From Halieaceae bacterium MED-G27 (GTDB lineage Bacteria > Pseudomonadota > Gammaproteobacteria > Pseudomonadales > Halieaceae), in NCBI GenBank assembly GCA_002456975.1, contig NTKA01000004.1, positions 1 to 64,000 of the forward strand: a DNA stretch of 64,000 nucleotides. The letters run 5' to 3'. Position 1 is the stretch's first letter; every line of letters starts with the position of its first letter. The translations under genes and the position numbers were made by a program. Positions 49,745-59,557 of this stretch are shown one piece after another. The notes below the pieces were generated by a model. The model was not told where the DNA came from, ran no database searches, and worked only from the letters and a program-made list of their open reading frames with translations.

Positions 49745-51364
49745 ATGAAAGTGGTAATGTGTCAGCTCAATACGTGGGTGGGTGATATCACTGGCAACAC
49801 CGCCAAGGTGCTTGCCTCGGTGGCTGTCGAGTCAGAACCCGATGCCTCGCATCTGTTTGTATTTCCTGAGCTGACCCTGACCGGATATCCTCCCGAAGAT
49901 CTATTGTTACGCCCCGCCCTTGCTGAGCATATCGACAAGGCAATCGACCATTTAAAGCGCGAATTACCGCCACAGGCGTGGGTCCTCATTGGTTACCCAC
50001 GGACGCAGGATGGCGAGCTATTCAATGCGGCGGGGATGATTCACAAAGGCCAACTCGTCGCGGAGTATCACAAACAATGTTTGCCCAATTATCAGGTATT
50101 CGATGAAAAGCGTTATTTCAGCGAAGGCAATGCGCCCTGCGTGATTGACGTTGATGGCGTCAAGGTGGGCGTCACTATTTGTGAAGATATCTGGCATTCA
50201 GAGCCCGCTGACAGTGCGCGGCGCGTCGGTGCTGAAATCCTTGTCAACCTCAATGCTTCACCGTTTCACCGCGGCAAGCACAAAGAGCGCTGGGAGCTCT
50301 TAGGTGATCGGGCGCGCGAGCAGAATATTCCCATGGTGTACGTCAACCAGGTGGGCGGGCAGGACGAGCTCGTCTTTGACGGTGGCTCTTTTGCGGTGAA
50401 TGCCGATGGCCAGTTAGCTGTTGTGACGTCTGACTACACCGAGGGGCAATACCAATTAGCCATAGAGCGCTCGGTGCGCGGCATTGTGATTGAGCAGCAA
50501 CCAATACCAAAAGGTCCTGCGGAATTGGCATCGGTTTGGCAGGCGCTAGTCACGGGTGTCAGAGACTACGTTGAAAAAAATGGTTTTCCCGGTGTGGTCC
50601 TTGGGCTTTCAGGGGGGATCGATTCTGCAGTGACATTGGCGGTTGCTGTCGATGCCCTAGGCGCAGAGCGAGTGCAGGCGGTGATGATGCCATTTCGGTA
50701 CACCGCGGATATGAGTATCGAGGATGCGGCGGAACAGGCAAACGTCATGGGTGTCGAGTACAGCGCGATTTCGATCGAAGCAATATTTGATGAGTTTATG
50801 CAGTCTCTCGCGCCCCAGTTTGAGGGCTTGAGTCCCGACATTACCGAAGAAAACCTACAAGCGCGCTGTCGTGGTGTGTTGTTGATGTCGATCTCCAATA
50901 AGCGCCATCGGCTGGTATTGACGACTGGAAATAAGAGTGAGTTGGCCGTTGGTTACTCAACCCTCTACGGCGATATGGCCGGCGGCTTTGATGCGCTCAA
51001 AGACTGCCCAAAGATGTTGGTTTATGCCTTGGCGAGGTATCGAAACAGCCTTGGCTACTGCATTCCCGAGCGCGTTATTGAGCGACCACCATCAGCTGAG
51101 TTGGCGCCAGATCAGAAGGACGAGGACAGCCTGCCACCCTATGACGTACTCGATGACATTATTGAGCGCTACGTCGAGCTAGATGAAAGCCCGGAAGTCA
51201 TTATTGGTGCTGGCTTTGAGCGCGCTGACGTTGAGCGTGTGACACGGCTCATTGATCTGAATGAGTACAAGCGGCGTCAAGCGCCTGTAGGGGTTCGGAT
51301 TACGACCCGCGGCTTCGGGCGAGATCGGCGGTATCCCATCTCTTGGGCGTGGCGAAAAAATTGA
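49745..51364 (+). CDS. nadE: Glutamine-dependent NAD synthetase
   Basis: This enzyme amidates nicotinate adenine dinucleotide to NAD, using glutamine. The ATG at 49745 follows GAGGGAG and gives 539 residues; the ATG five codons before overlaps that site. The N-terminal nitrilase-like glutaminase domain (1-260) has the Glu-Lys-Cys triad in FPELTLTGYPPEDLL, EYHKQCLPNY and GVTICEDIW. The C-terminal synthetase has LGLSGGIDSAVTLAVAVDALG in part (LGLSGGIDSAV) and LTTGNKSELAVGYSTLYGDMAGG in part (TGNKSELAVGYSTLYGDM). It diverges from pilS. Confidence 0.97.
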   Translation: MKVVMCQLNTWVGDITGNTAKVLASVAVESEPDASHLFVFPELTLTGYPPEDLLLRPALAEHIDKAIDHLKRELPPQAWVLIGYPRTQDGELFNAAGMIHKGQLVAEYHKQCLPNYQVFDEKRYFSEGNAPCVIDVDGVKVGVTICEDIWHSEPADSARRVGAEILVNLNASPFHRGKHKERWELLGDRAREQNIPMVYVNQVGGQDELVFDGGSFAVNADGQLAVVTSDYTEGQYQLAIERSVRGIVIEQQPIPKGPAELASVWQALVTGVRDYVEKNGFPGVVLGLSGGIDSAVTLAVAVDALGAERVQAVMMPFRYTADMSIEDAAEQANVMGVEYSAISIEAIFDEFMQSLAPQFEGLSPDITEENLQARCRGVLLMSISNKRHRLVLTTGNKSELAVGYSTLYGDMAGGFDALKDCPKMLVYALARYRNSLGYCIPERVIERPPSAELAPDQKDEDSLPPYDVLDDIIERYVELDESPEVIIGAGFERADVERVTRLIDLNEYKRRQAPVGVRITTRGFGRDRRYPISWAWRKN

Positions 51365-51484
51365 AGCGCTGCAACTTGGACCTATGAGATCTACCCGCTA
51401 TCGGGTACTGAGAGTCTTAACATCCAGAGCTAGCTTAGCGCTCTCGGAACGCTTAGTTGCTCCAACCGGAAGTAGGGCTTGGCG

Positions 51485-52423
51485 CTAAAAAGGCCACCAA
51501 GAGCCGTCGTCGCTCTCGCTGTCTACCACCGTGGGGCGGTAGTCAAATTGGGGTGGTTTTGGCGGATCAAACAGACCGAAACTTGCCCGATTAATCCAAG
51601 AGTGCTCGAGCTTGTCGAACCGAAATTCGGTTGCAATGCTGCAGTTTTCCTCAAGCATGGGATGCTCTGGGTAATTCACACACAGCACACTGAGCGTATC
51701 CTGCGCGAGGTCGTCAAGGTTCATGAGTGCGTAGGCCTGGGCCATAACCGCTAGTCCATCTGCTACAGCGGTCGACTGCTGCATGTTTTCCACCACGTTC
51801 TGACCGCGCTTGAGCGCCGCCATGTAGGCACCACGACGAAAATAGTAGTTGGCTACATGAATCTCGTGACGAGCCAGCATGTTGCGGAGATAGATCATCC
51901 TGGCTCTCGCATCCGGTGCGTAACGGCTGTTGGGGTATCGGGCTATCAATTGAGAAAATTCGGCAAACGACTCGCGCGCACGGGAGACATCTCGCTTAGA
52001 GTCGTCAGAGGGAATAAGCCCAGAGAGAAAGTCCTCGGTGAGATCGTAGGGGGCTACACCTTTCATGTAGAACGCATAATCCACATCGGGGTGGGTGGGA
52101 TGCAGGCGGATAAATCGATCGGCTGCTTCGATCGCGGCTTCGTTTTGAAAGGCCCCATGATAGGCAAAGATCAATTCGAGCTGCGCTTGCTCTGCAAACT
52201 TTCCAAACGGGTAGCGGCTCTCAAGCGATTGTAATGTGGCAATCGCGAGATCGTAGTTAGAGCTGGCAATGTATCGCTGGGCCTCACGATACATCTGCTG
52301 TTCCCCAGATAGCGTATCGGTGGCTATTTCATCGTCACCAAATAGGGTGCAACCGCTTACGACGACGCTGATCATGATCAATGCGAGCATCCGCATTTGT
52401 GTCTGGAGTAAAGCTTTTATCAA
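51485..52423 (-). CDS. bamD: Outer-membrane assembly lipoprotein BamD
   Basis: This lipoprotein is part of the BAM complex that inserts beta-barrel proteins. A lipobox (VVVSGC) precedes the mature chain TLFGDDE. TPR repeats run from QQMYREAQRYIASSNYDLAI in part through the motif ESRYPFGKFAEQAQLELIFAYH in part (SRYPFGKFAEQAQLEL) and RYPNSRYAPDARARM. I chose TTG 52423, which has GGAAG seven bases ahead and gives a Lys-containing leader; ATG 52396 is the alternative. The length is 312 residues. The chain is longer than E. coli BamD, with a C-terminal tail ending DDGSWWPF. It diverges from rluD, as in E. coli. Confidence 0.94.
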   Translation of the reverse strand: MIKALLQTQMRMLALIMISVVVSGCTLFGDDEIATDTLSGEQQMYREAQRYIASSNYDLAIATLQSLESRYPFGKFAEQAQLELIFAYHGAFQNEAAIEAADRFIRLHPTHPDVDYAFYMKGVAPYDLTEDFLSGLIPSDDSKRDVSRARESFAEFSQLIARYPNSRYAPDARARMIYLRNMLARHEIHVANYYFRRGAYMAALKRGQNVVENMQQSTAVADGLAVMAQAYALMNLDDLAQDTLSVLCVNYPEHPMLEENCSIATEFRFDKLEHSWINRASFGLFDPPKPPQFDYRPTVVDSESDDGSWWPF

Positions 52424-52517
52424 CGTCGGGCTTCCATCTGATAGCATTTCGGTCGCGCATTGTAACCTGCGGTATTGTTTTGAAAACACCATTTAATCGG
52501 TCCCAATTGGAATAGTC

Positions 52518-53486
52518 GTGACAGATTCATCAGATAACTCATCGCTCGAAGCGATTATTCCGATTCGCTGTCACGGTATGCGCTTGGACCAAGTGGCAGC
52601 CGAATTGTTCCCCGACTATTCACGCAGTCGCTTATCGGCTTGGATTAAATCGGGCCAGTTACTGGTGTCGGGTGCGCAGGTAAAGCCAAGGGACAAGGCG
52701 CATGCAAACGACACTATTGTGCTGTCAGTCCCCGATGAACCGTTGGTCGAATGGCAGCCACAGCCGATGGCACTCGATATTATTTACGAGGACGAGCACA
52801 TTTTGGTCATCAACAAGCCCGCGGGACTTGTAGTTCACCCCGCGGCAGGGCATGCCGATGGCACCTTGGTAAATGCCTTGCTCGCTCATGCCTCAGAGCT
52901 TGAAGCGTTGCCGCGCGGTGGTATCGTGCACCGACTCGATAAAGACACCTCCGGGATCATGTTTGTCGCGCGCTCATCGCTGGCGCATAAATCATTGGTC
53001 TCGCAACTCTCAGAGCGCAGTGTCTCGCGAACCTATTGTGCGGTCTGCACTGGTGCCTTAACGGGGGGCGGCCGAATCGATGCACCCATCGATCGGCATC
53101 CAACGGCACGCACTAAAATGGCGGTGGTTGCGGAGGGTAAGCAGGCAGTCACTCACTACCGGATAGCGCATCGCTTTAAGCACTACACCCAGCTTCAGGT
53201 AAACCTGGAGACGGGCCGAACCCATCAGATCAGAGTTCACATGGCGCATCGGAAATGGCCCTTATTGGGAGATCCACTGTACGGTGGTCGGCAGCGGGTA
53301 CCGGCGGGCGCCTCAGAGCTACTGATTGACACTCTGCGACACTTCTCGCGCCAGGCACTCCATGCGCAGGCGCTCGAGTTCGAGCATCCAGCCAGCGGTG
53401 ATTGGATGGAGTTTGAAACCGATTTACCTGACGATCTAGTCGATTTGCTGAACGTACTCGACAGCGAAGACAAGATCGATGTCTAA
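52518..53486 (+). CDS. rluD: 23S rRNA pseudouridine synthase RluD
   Basis: This enzyme makes pseudouridines at positions 1911, 1915 and 1917 of 23S rRNA in E. coli. It has 322 residues from a GTG start. An S4 domain (about 18-75, with MRLDQVAAELFPDYSRSRLSAWI in part) is followed by the catalytic domain with the Asp in GIVHRLDKDTSGIMFVAR. VNLETGRTHQIRVHMAH is the third motif. It overlaps pgeF by eight bases. Confidence 0.96.
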   Translation: MTDSSDNSSLEAIIPIRCHGMRLDQVAAELFPDYSRSRLSAWIKSGQLLVSGAQVKPRDKAHANDTIVLSVPDEPLVEWQPQPMALDIIYEDEHILVINKPAGLVVHPAAGHADGTLVNALLAHASELEALPRGGIVHRLDKDTSGIMFVARSSLAHKSLVSQLSERSVSRTYCAVCTGALTGGGRIDAPIDRHPTARTKMAVVAEGKQAVTHYRIAHRFKHYTQLQVNLETGRTHQIRVHMAHRKWPLLGDPLYGGRQRVPAGASELLIDTLRHFSRQALHAQALEFEHPASGDWMEFETDLPDDLVDLLNVLDSEDKIDV

Positions 53487-54222
53487 CCTTCATTGCTTGC
53501 ACCCCGAACTGGGTGTCAGTGGGGTTCGTGTTGTCAGCACAACACGCTTGGGAGGCGTCAGTATTCCTCCCTACCATTCGCTTAATTTAGGCGACCACGT
53601 GGGGGATGCCTTCGAGAACGTCGCGGCCAATCGGCAGTTACTGATTAACTCGATATCACCCGCGCCGACTATCCATTGGTTAAAGCAGGTACATGGTGCG
53701 AGTGTGGCTGCGCTTCCCGATGCGGGCGTCTTACCTGAGGCCGATGCGGCGTGGACAAGCCGACCCCTCGAGGCCTGCACCATTATGACGGCGGACTGCT
53801 TACCCATTGTGCTAGTCGATCGAGAGGCTCGCTGTGTGGCTGCGGTTCACGGTGGTTGGCGGGGGCTAGCGGCCGGTGTGCTGAAAGCGACACTCGATGA
53901 GCTCCCTGTTAGCTCCAAGTCGCTGGTTGCGTGGTTAGGACCTGCCATTGGTGCGAAGGCCTTTGAGGTTGGGCCTGAGGTCTTAGATGCATTTGACATG
54001 AGTCCTGCGGATGACGCGGTGACGACGAGTCGACAGAAATCCGGGCATTACTGTCTCGATCTCAATGCCATAGCGACACGGCAACTGCTCTCAGCGGGTC
54101 TGCACCCCGATGCAATACTCGGGGGCGACCATTGCTCGTACAGCAATCCAGAGCGATTTTTTTCGCATCGACGAGACGGTGTCACGGGCCGAATGGCAAC
54201 GCTGGTCTGGTTGACCGATTAA
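53479..54222 (+). CDS. pgeF: Peptidoglycan editing factor PgeF (YfiH/laccase-domain)
   Basis: This purine-nucleoside-phosphorylase-like enzyme was named a laccase and later shown in E. coli to remove mis-built L-Ser muropeptides. It has 247 residues. Family motifs are NLGDHVGDAFENVAANR, WLKQVHGASVAAL, MTADCLPIVLVD and AAVHGGWRGLAAGV, which supply the zinc-binding His and Cys residues. The C-terminus has DHCSYSNPERFFSHRRDG. The order rluD-pgeF-clpB is conserved. Confidence 0.95.
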   Translation: MSNLHCLHPELGVSGVRVVSTTRLGGVSIPPYHSLNLGDHVGDAFENVAANRQLLINSISPAPTIHWLKQVHGASVAALPDAGVLPEADAAWTSRPLEACTIMTADCLPIVLVDREARCVAAVHGGWRGLAAGVLKATLDELPVSSKSLVAWLGPAIGAKAFEVGPEVLDAFDMSPADDAVTTSRQKSGHYCLDLNAIATRQLLSAGLHPDAILGGDHCSYSNPERFFSHRRDGVTGRMATLVWLTD

Positions 54223-54315
54223 GCCGGTAACACTCTATCTCACTAACCCCGCTGGCCCCGCTGACCAAGTAGCCCCTCAACCTAATAACCCCTTAACCCG
54301 TCTGGGGCAGCAGCC

Positions 54316-54344
54316 CTTGAAAAATACCCTTACAAATCCCATGT
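54316..54344 (+). promoter_or_regulatory. Sigma-32-type promoter of clpB
   Basis: CTTGAAA (54316-54322), a 15-base spacer, then CCCATGT (54338-54344) resemble the RpoH consensus. They lie about 50 bases before the clpB start. Confidence 0.75.
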
Positions 54345-54392
54345 CTTTTGCAACGAAGAATGTTGGGCCTTAAAGAGGCCGAGGAGTGTGAC

Positions 54393-57014
54393 ATGCGAAT
54401 GGATAAACTAACCAATCCATTGCAACAGGCGCTGGGTGATGCCCAGTCGCTGGCCGTTGGTCGCGATCACTCGGTGATTGAGCCAGCACACGTATTGCGG
54501 GCGTTATTGGATCAATCGGGTGGTGCGATCGCGCCATTGGTGCAGAAAGCAGGTGGCAATAGCCAGGTATTGAAGCAAGGGGCTGACGAGTTATTGGGTA
54601 AGGTACCAACGTTGCGTGATAGCTCAGGTGATGTTCAGGGGTCGCCAGCATTGGTGCGCTTACTAAATCGAGCCGATAAGTTGGCGCAGGATCGAAACGA
54701 CGCCTATATCTCGAGTGATCTCGTATTTTTAGCCATGGCGGAGTCCAAATCGCCGCTGGCTGCGCTTTTTACCAAGTCGGGTCTGACAGAGGTAGCGCTT
54801 AAGCAGGCGATCGACGATGTTCGCGGCGGCGAAGGCGTGCAGTCAGCCGATGCCGAGGAGCAGCGTCAGGCACTGGAGAAATACACTGTCGACCTAACAG
54901 CCCGAGCAGAGTCGGGCGAGTTGGATCCGGTTATAGGCCGTGACGATGAGATTCGCCGGACGATTCAGGTGCTGCAGCGACGTACCAAAAATAATCCGGT
55001 GCTCATTGGTGAGCCGGGGGTTGGTAAAACTGCGATCATCGAGGGTCTCGCGCAGCGCGTGGTCAACGGTGAGGTGCCCGAGGGTTTAAAAGGTAAGCGT
55101 ATTTTGGCGCTTGATCTTGGCTCCCTGCTCGCGGGTGCCAAGTTCCGTGGTGATTTTGAGGAGCGCCTAAAGGCCGTACTCAACGAGCTGGGAAAAGAGG
55201 ATGGTCGCGTCATTCTTTTCATCGACGAGTTACACACTATGGTGGGTGCGGGGAAAGCCGAGGGCTCAATGGACGCGGGCAATATGTTGAAGCCTGCGCT
55301 GGCACGCGGTGAGTTGCACTGCGTTGGGGCTACCACTCTCAATGAGTATCGTCAGTACGTGGAAAAAGACGCCGCACTCGAGCGACGTTTTCAGCGGGTG
55401 TTGGTTGATGAGCCTTCTGAAGAGGACACCATCGCAATCCTTCGCGGCCTCAAAGAACGCTACGAGGTGCATCATAGCGTGGCGATTACCGACAGCGCGA
55501 TCATTGCTGCGGCTCGATTGAGTCAGCGCTACATCACCGATCGTCAGTTGCCGGACAAGGCCATCGACCTGATTGATGAGGCGGCGAGTCGAATTCGAAT
55601 GGAGATTGATTCGAAGCCCGAATCGATGGATAAGCTCGAGCGTCGGTTGATTCAGCTGAAGATCGAACGCGAGGCGGTGAAAAAGGACACCACCGAAGCA
55701 GCGATCAAGCAGGTCGAGTTGTTAGACGAACAAATCACAGCGGTGCAACGGGAGTTCGCTGATCTGGAAGAGGTCTGGACTGCCGAGAAAGCGGTGGTGC
55801 AGGGCAGTGCGCAGATCAAGGGCGATATCGAGCAAGCGAAGCAAGATCTGGAGGCGGCCCACCGATCGGGTGATCTCGCGCGGATGTCAGAGATTCAATA
55901 TGGTGTGATCCCTGAACTCGAAAAGCGGTTAGCAGCGGCCGATGGTGAAGGTCAGCCTGAGCCAACCTTGCTGAAATCTCGGGTGACCGAGGATGAAGTG
56001 GCCGAGGTGGTATCGCGCTGGACCGGGATCCCGGTATCCAAAATGTTAGAAGGCGATCGCAGCCGCCTACTTCGGATGGAGTCTTCGCTTCAGGCACGGG
56101 TAGTAGGTCAGGACGAAGCGGTCAGAGTCGTATCGAATGCGGTGCGCCGTGCCCGAGCTGGGCTGTCTGATCCAAAGCGCCCCAATGGCTCGTTCCTGTT
56201 TCTCGGTCCGACCGGTGTCGGTAAAACCGAGCTGTGCAAAGCACTCGCTGAGTTTCTATTCGATAGCGAGCAATCACTGATTCGAATCGATATGTCGGAA
56301 TTTATGGAAAAGCATTCGGTGGCCCGGCTGATTGGTGCGCCTCCCGGCTATGTTGGCTACGAAGAAGGCGGCTATCTGACTGAGGCAGTGCGGCGTAGGC
56401 CTTATTCGCTGCTATTGCTCGATGAAGTCGAAAAAGCGCATCCCGATGTCTTCAATATTCTCTTGCAGGTGCTCGACGATGGTCGATTGACCGATGGACA
56501 GGGACGTACCGTCGATTTCCGTAACACCGTTGTGGTGATGACTTCGAATCTTGGGTCGGATGTGATTCAGGAGATGGTGGGTAGCGATCACCAGGACATG
56601 AAACGCGAGGTCATGGGTGTGGTCGGTGATCACTTCAGACCTGAATTCATCAACCGGATCGATGAGTCTGTGGTATTCCAGCCACTCGGCGCTGAGCAGA
56701 TTCGCTCGATCGCCGAGATTCAGGTGGCACAGCTGTCTGAGCGCCTGGCGGATCGTGAGCTAGCGCTTGAATTGAGTGACGCGGTGTACGAGCAATTATC
56801 GCGCGTAGGCTTTGATCCGGTCTACGGTGCGAGACCGCTAAAACGGGCGATTCAGCAATTGATAGAAAACCCGCTTGCGCAGGCCATTCTCGAGGGCGAG
56901 TTCAGTCCCGGAGATCGGGTATTCGCCCTACTCGATGGCTCTGCGCTACAGTTCTCTCGCGAGGCCATGCGCGACCGAGCGCCCGAGGTGCCGACGACCC
57001 AGAGTTTGCACTGA
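54393..57014 (+). CDS. clpB: ClpB disaggregase
   Basis: This is a hexameric AAA+ chaperone that works with DnaK to dissolve aggregates. The ATG at 54393 ([18 protein letters not shown]) matches the E. coli start and follows GAGGAG; the open frame extends 15 codons upstream. It has 873 residues. The N-domain is followed by Walker [10 protein letters not shown], the coiled-coil M-domain (about 395-515) and a second Walker [21 protein letters not shown] and [19 protein letters not shown] in part mark the C-terminus. A heat-shock promoter precedes it. Confidence 0.97.
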   Translation: MRMDKLTNPLQQALGDAQSLAVGRDHSVIEPAHVLRALLDQSGGAIAPLVQKAGGNSQVLKQGADELLGKVPTLRDSSGDVQGSPALVRLLNRADKLAQDRNDAYISSDLVFLAMAESKSPLAALFTKSGLTEVALKQAIDDVRGGEGVQSADAEEQRQALEKYTVDLTARAESGELDPVIGRDDEIRRTIQVLQRRTKNNPVLIGEPGVGKTAIIEGLAQRVVNGEVPEGLKGKRILALDLGSLLAGAKFRGDFEERLKAVLNELGKEDGRVILFIDELHTMVGAGKAEGSMDAGNMLKPALARGELHCVGATTLNEYRQYVEKDAALERRFQRVLVDEPSEEDTIAILRGLKERYEVHHSVAITDSAIIAAARLSQRYITDRQLPDKAIDLIDEAASRIRMEIDSKPESMDKLERRLIQLKIEREAVKKDTTEAAIKQVELLDEQITAVQREFADLEEVWTAEKAVVQGSAQIKGDIEQAKQDLEAAHRSGDLARMSEIQYGVIPELEKRLAAADGEGQPEPTLLKSRVTEDEVAEVVSRWTGIPVSKMLEGDRSRLLRMESSLQARVVGQDEAVRVVSNAVRRARAGLSDPKRPNGSFLFLGPTGVGKTELCKALAEFLFDSEQSLIRIDMSEFMEKHSVARLIGAPPGYVGYEEGGYLTEAVRRRPYSLLLLDEVEKAHPDVFNILLQVLDDGRLTDGQGRTVDFRNTVVVMTSNLGSDVIQEMVGSDHQDMKREVMGVVGDHFRPEFINRIDESVVFQPLGAEQIRSIAEIQVAQLSERLADRELALELSDAVYEQLSRVGFDPVYGARPLKRAIQQLIENPLAQAILEGEFSPGDRVFALLDGSALQFSREAMRDRAPEVPTTQSLH

Positions 57015-57051
57015 GCGTCTGGTTGATACCTAGCCTTTGATTAAAAAGCAC

Positions 57052-57083
57052 GCGCCCATCGGTAGTCGAGGGGCGTTTTTTTT
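57052..57083 (+). terminator. Terminator after clpB
   Basis: GCGCCC (57052-57057) pairs with GGGCGT (57071-57076) across a 13-base loop, followed by eight T residues starting at 57076. Confidence 0.7.
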
Positions 57084-57332
57084 GAATCGGTGTCTGCCCG
57101 GCTGGCTTACGGAATTCGAGACATCTCTCGCATCGCCCACATTGCATGCGCTCGTATTGTTTGCCGAGCAATCAACCTTGCGACCCGCGGCCAACATCCT
57201 CGTTTGATATTACCGGCGGCGTTTAAACATCTTTTTCAGTTATCTACTCTCACAATCGGGCTGTGATGGATGCCTTAATGGAATCTCCGAGCACACTTCG
57301 CCTTCGTAAGTTCCGACGTGGGGGTGAGCGGT
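57084..57332. other. Intergenic region between clpB and the minor pilin cluster
   Basis: No ORF with family resemblance is seen. I also see no clear sigma-54 promoter (GG-N10-GC element) before the pilin gene. Confidence 0.4.
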
Positions 57333-57788
57333 ATGGAAGCAAAGGACAAAAGCCTCGGCATTACATTTTCCAGTACTACCGAGGGCATTAGCCAACGCCC
57401 TGGTGGGCAGCTGTTTAGGGGTTTCAGTCTAATCGAGCTTTTGGTGGTACTCGCGATCATCGCCATTCTGGCGCGGTTGACCTATCCCAGCTATCGGCAG
57501 CATCAGCTCCGCTCGGTCGTCACCGAGGCACGGCTATCACTACAAACCATGGCCACCACCCAGGAGCAGATGCGACTCAAGCGTGGTCGATACCAATCGC
57601 TCGATGAACTCCTCCTGCATGTCTCGTTGAGCGAGCGCATCAACCAGCATTATGCGCTGGATCTAAAACTGCCCAACGATGGTCTGGCGTTTCGATTATC
57701 GATGGTCCCCAGGTTGTCGGAGGAAACGCTTCCAACGCTGACACTCGATCATTGGGGCCAGTTTTCTTCCGAAGGCTGGTTGCTGTGA
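57333..57788 (+). CDS. pilE: Type IV minor pilin, PilE-like
   Basis: The prepilin motif is FRG-FSLIELLVVLAIIAILA, with the Gly-Phe cleavage site and Glu5. From ATG 57333 the leader would be 30 residues, unusually long; a GTG 15 bases upstream is the other choice. The mature part is about 121 residues, with the PilE-like YPSYRQHQLRSVVTEARLSL in part (YPSYRQHQLRSVVTEA) and MATTQEQMRLKRGRYQ. The C-terminus WGQFSSEGWLL lacks the Cys pair often seen in PilE. Its TGA overlaps an ATG (TGATG) that is in frame with the next gene. Confidence 0.85.
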   Translation: MEAKDKSLGITFSSTTEGISQRPGGQLFRGFSLIELLVVLAIIAILARLTYPSYRQHQLRSVVTEARLSLQTMATTQEQMRLKRGRYQSLDELLLHVSLSERINQHYALDLKLPNDGLAFRLSMVPRLSEETLPTLTLDHWGQFSSEGWLL

Positions 57789-57808
57789 TGATTAGCTAGG
57801 AATAACCC

Positions 57809-58174
57809 GTGTTAATTGACTTCATGATAGGTGCCGCGCTGGCGATTTCAGGGATGCTGGTTTTACTGATCTTTGGCACCGAGATCATTCAGATGAATAT
57901 TGAGGCACGCCAGTATTGGCACGCGCAGGCGGCGCTGGCTGACCTGAGTGCGCATTGGTACTGGGCGGCATCACCTGAATTAACAAGGGGCGATCTTTGC
58001 GCGAAGCCGGCCTTCTCAAGCGACTGGTGTGACCAGATGGCCGTGCAGCTATCGGAAGCGTTGCCCAACTGGTGCGCCACTGTCGAGGTGGCAATTCCAC
58101 CAGAGGTAAGCCCGTCCTGGGGTCTTCAGGGTTGTGATGCAGGATCGGCGTCGAGCATCTCGCGCAAGCTTTGA
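57809..58174 (+). pseudogene. PilV-like minor pilin with lost leader
   Basis: The 121-residue frame starts LIDFMIGAALAISGMLVLLIF, which resembles the LIEVMVA-type helix of PilV, but the Gly-Phe prepilin site is missing. In the same frame an ATG at 57788 overlaps the pilE stop in the way coupled genes do, and is followed by ATT AGC TAG GAA TAA CCC before the GTG at 57809. Thus the natural start seems cut off by two stops. The rest has a Cys-containing body (CAKPAFSSDWCDQ, NWCATVE). It may be a dead gene or be read from GTG without a leader. Confidence 0.6.
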
Positions 58175-58206
58175 CTCCTGATAGGTCGTAATGTTTGAGG
58201 AACGCG

Positions 58207-59124
58207 GTGACTGAATTGAATAAAGCACCGGCTTCGGGTGGTTTTACGCTGGTCGAGATGATGATTGCGTTGGGGTTGGCGGTCAGTCTGCTTGCCGTTC
58301 TCATGCGCGTATTTCTATCGTTGTGGCTGGCAGTAGGAGAATCAGCATCAGCGGTCGAGGTAACTGAGCGGGCAGTATTTACCCTCAATGCCATAGGGCA
58401 CTGGACAGAAGAGAGTGCCGCCATCCCAGCGCCAGAGGAGCTGGATGATCGCGGATCGGTCCAGATTGATTCGGCAGCGGATCTGTCAGCTGTGCCAGTC
58501 CTAACTCGCGGCTCCGATTTTGCGTGGGCTAATGATTTGACTGATATACCAGAGCTCGCATTCTTTCGCGGCTGCGAATCGCCCAAAATTGCGCCACTAG
58601 CGCCGACGCAGACCGCGATAGCGGTCGTGTCAGCGCGCGATTTAAAATGTTTGTCTGGATCGATCGAGCAAGGCAGCTCTGCCTTACTGCTGGAGCGGCG
58701 AAAGCCTTGTGTAACATCGTGTGCAGGACCGGGTTTCTTTGCCTTAATGCCCGGCTGTGACGCAGGGACGGCCTACGATATTCGTTGGATGAGTCGGGGG
58801 GCCGTGCCCGATGATTGTGCTGGCGCCCAAGTCGTCATCCGATTACAGCGCCAATTGATCTACCTTCGGTCTCACTCCTTTCGGCGCGGCGACGCCAAGC
58901 CCGCATTAATGGTGAAGCGGCAATCGGATGAACCGAGTGGCCGATGGCTCGCCTCTGGTATGGTCGCCGACTCGATTAGTGGCTTTGAGCTGTGTGGTAT
59001 CTCCCGCGATGCTACCGATTGCTTAAATGATGGTCAGAGGGTCCACGCCGTTCGAGTGTCTGTTGGTGCATTTGACTCATCTCACTCATTCGCGCTCAGT
59101 CGCTTTTTTGCTCCCCGCTCTTGA
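58207..59124 (+). CDS. pilW: Type IV minor pilin, PilW-like
   Basis: The prepilin motif is GG-FTLVEMMIALGLAVSLLAVL in shortened form FTLVEMMIALGLAV with Glu5. The GTG at 58207 follows GAGGA and gives a 12-residue leader and 305 residues in all; a TTG at 58195 overlaps that site. The mature body is large and Cys-rich (CESPK, LKCLSG, PCVTSCAGPG, PGCDAG, LCGIS), as PilW proteins tend to be. It ends just before the pilX-like stub on the same strand. Confidence 0.8.
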   Translation: MTELNKAPASGGFTLVEMMIALGLAVSLLAVLMRVFLSLWLAVGESASAVEVTERAVFTLNAIGHWTEESAAIPAPEELDDRGSVQIDSAADLSAVPVLTRGSDFAWANDLTDIPELAFFRGCESPKIAPLAPTQTAIAVVSARDLKCLSGSIEQGSSALLLERRKPCVTSCAGPGFFALMPGCDAGTAYDIRWMSRGAVPDDCAGAQVVIRLQRQLIYLRSHSFRRGDAKPALMVKRQSDEPSGRWLASGMVADSISGFELCGISRDATDCLNDGQRVHAVRVSVGAFDSSHSFALSRFFAPRS

Positions 59125-59135
59125 GCGACCGGGCT

Positions 59136-59267
59136 ATGCAGGGATTTTTTCTTAGCACCACTCTGGTGGTATTGCTGATCTTGAGCCTCATGGCACTCTG
59201 GGGTGCGTTTGAATTGGCAAGAGCATCGTTGATCTTGAGTCAGACGCCGAGCGAGGGTCTACCTTAG
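59136..59267 (+). pseudogene. PilX-like pilin stub, 43 codons
   Basis: A 43-codon frame, MQGFFLSTTLVVLLILSLMA and on to WGAFELARASLIL, ends QTPSEGLP at a TAG. Its place after pilW, the Gly-Phe junction and one hydrophobic helix match the N-terminus of PilX, but the usual globular part (over 100 residues) is missing. After the stop another frame stays open only to about 59315. No pilY1 follows. It is best seen as a truncated pilX. Confidence 0.55.
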
Positions 59268-59416
59268 TCAGCGGCGACATTAAGAAGCGCCGCGGCTATT
59301 CATCTGGGGAGTAGCCTGTGCCCGAGTCACACATCAAACAGTGGGGAAGCGGCGCATTGGCGGCTTCAGAGCGTTGATTACGATAACGAGGCTAAGCGGC
59401 GTAAGAGAGGGGCACC

Positions 59417-59557
59417 GTGGGACATTTAGAAGAGACAGGTTACACCTACTTTGGGCACATGAAGCGGGCGTGGACAATTGCGTTTGTATTATTGGTCCAC
59501 GGTTTACTGCCAAATATTTGGAAGGACAAGGCAACCGAGCTGATTGAGCAGCACTAG
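59417..59557 (+). CDS. Small DUF6356-like membrane protein
   Basis: A 46-residue frame from GTG 59417 to TAG 59557, with GAGAGGGG ahead and a TAA close upstream in frame. The sequence has HLEETGYTYFGHMKRAWTIA in part (TGYTYFGHMKRAW) then VLLVHGLLPNIW and a C-terminal ATELIEQH. This matches the pattern of the DUF6356 proteins (tYxxHm, lvHgllP, then an acidic helix). One membrane segment is expected. The role is unknown. Confidence 0.6.
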   Translation: MGHLEETGYTYFGHMKRAWTIAFVLLVHGLLPNIWKDKATELIEQH

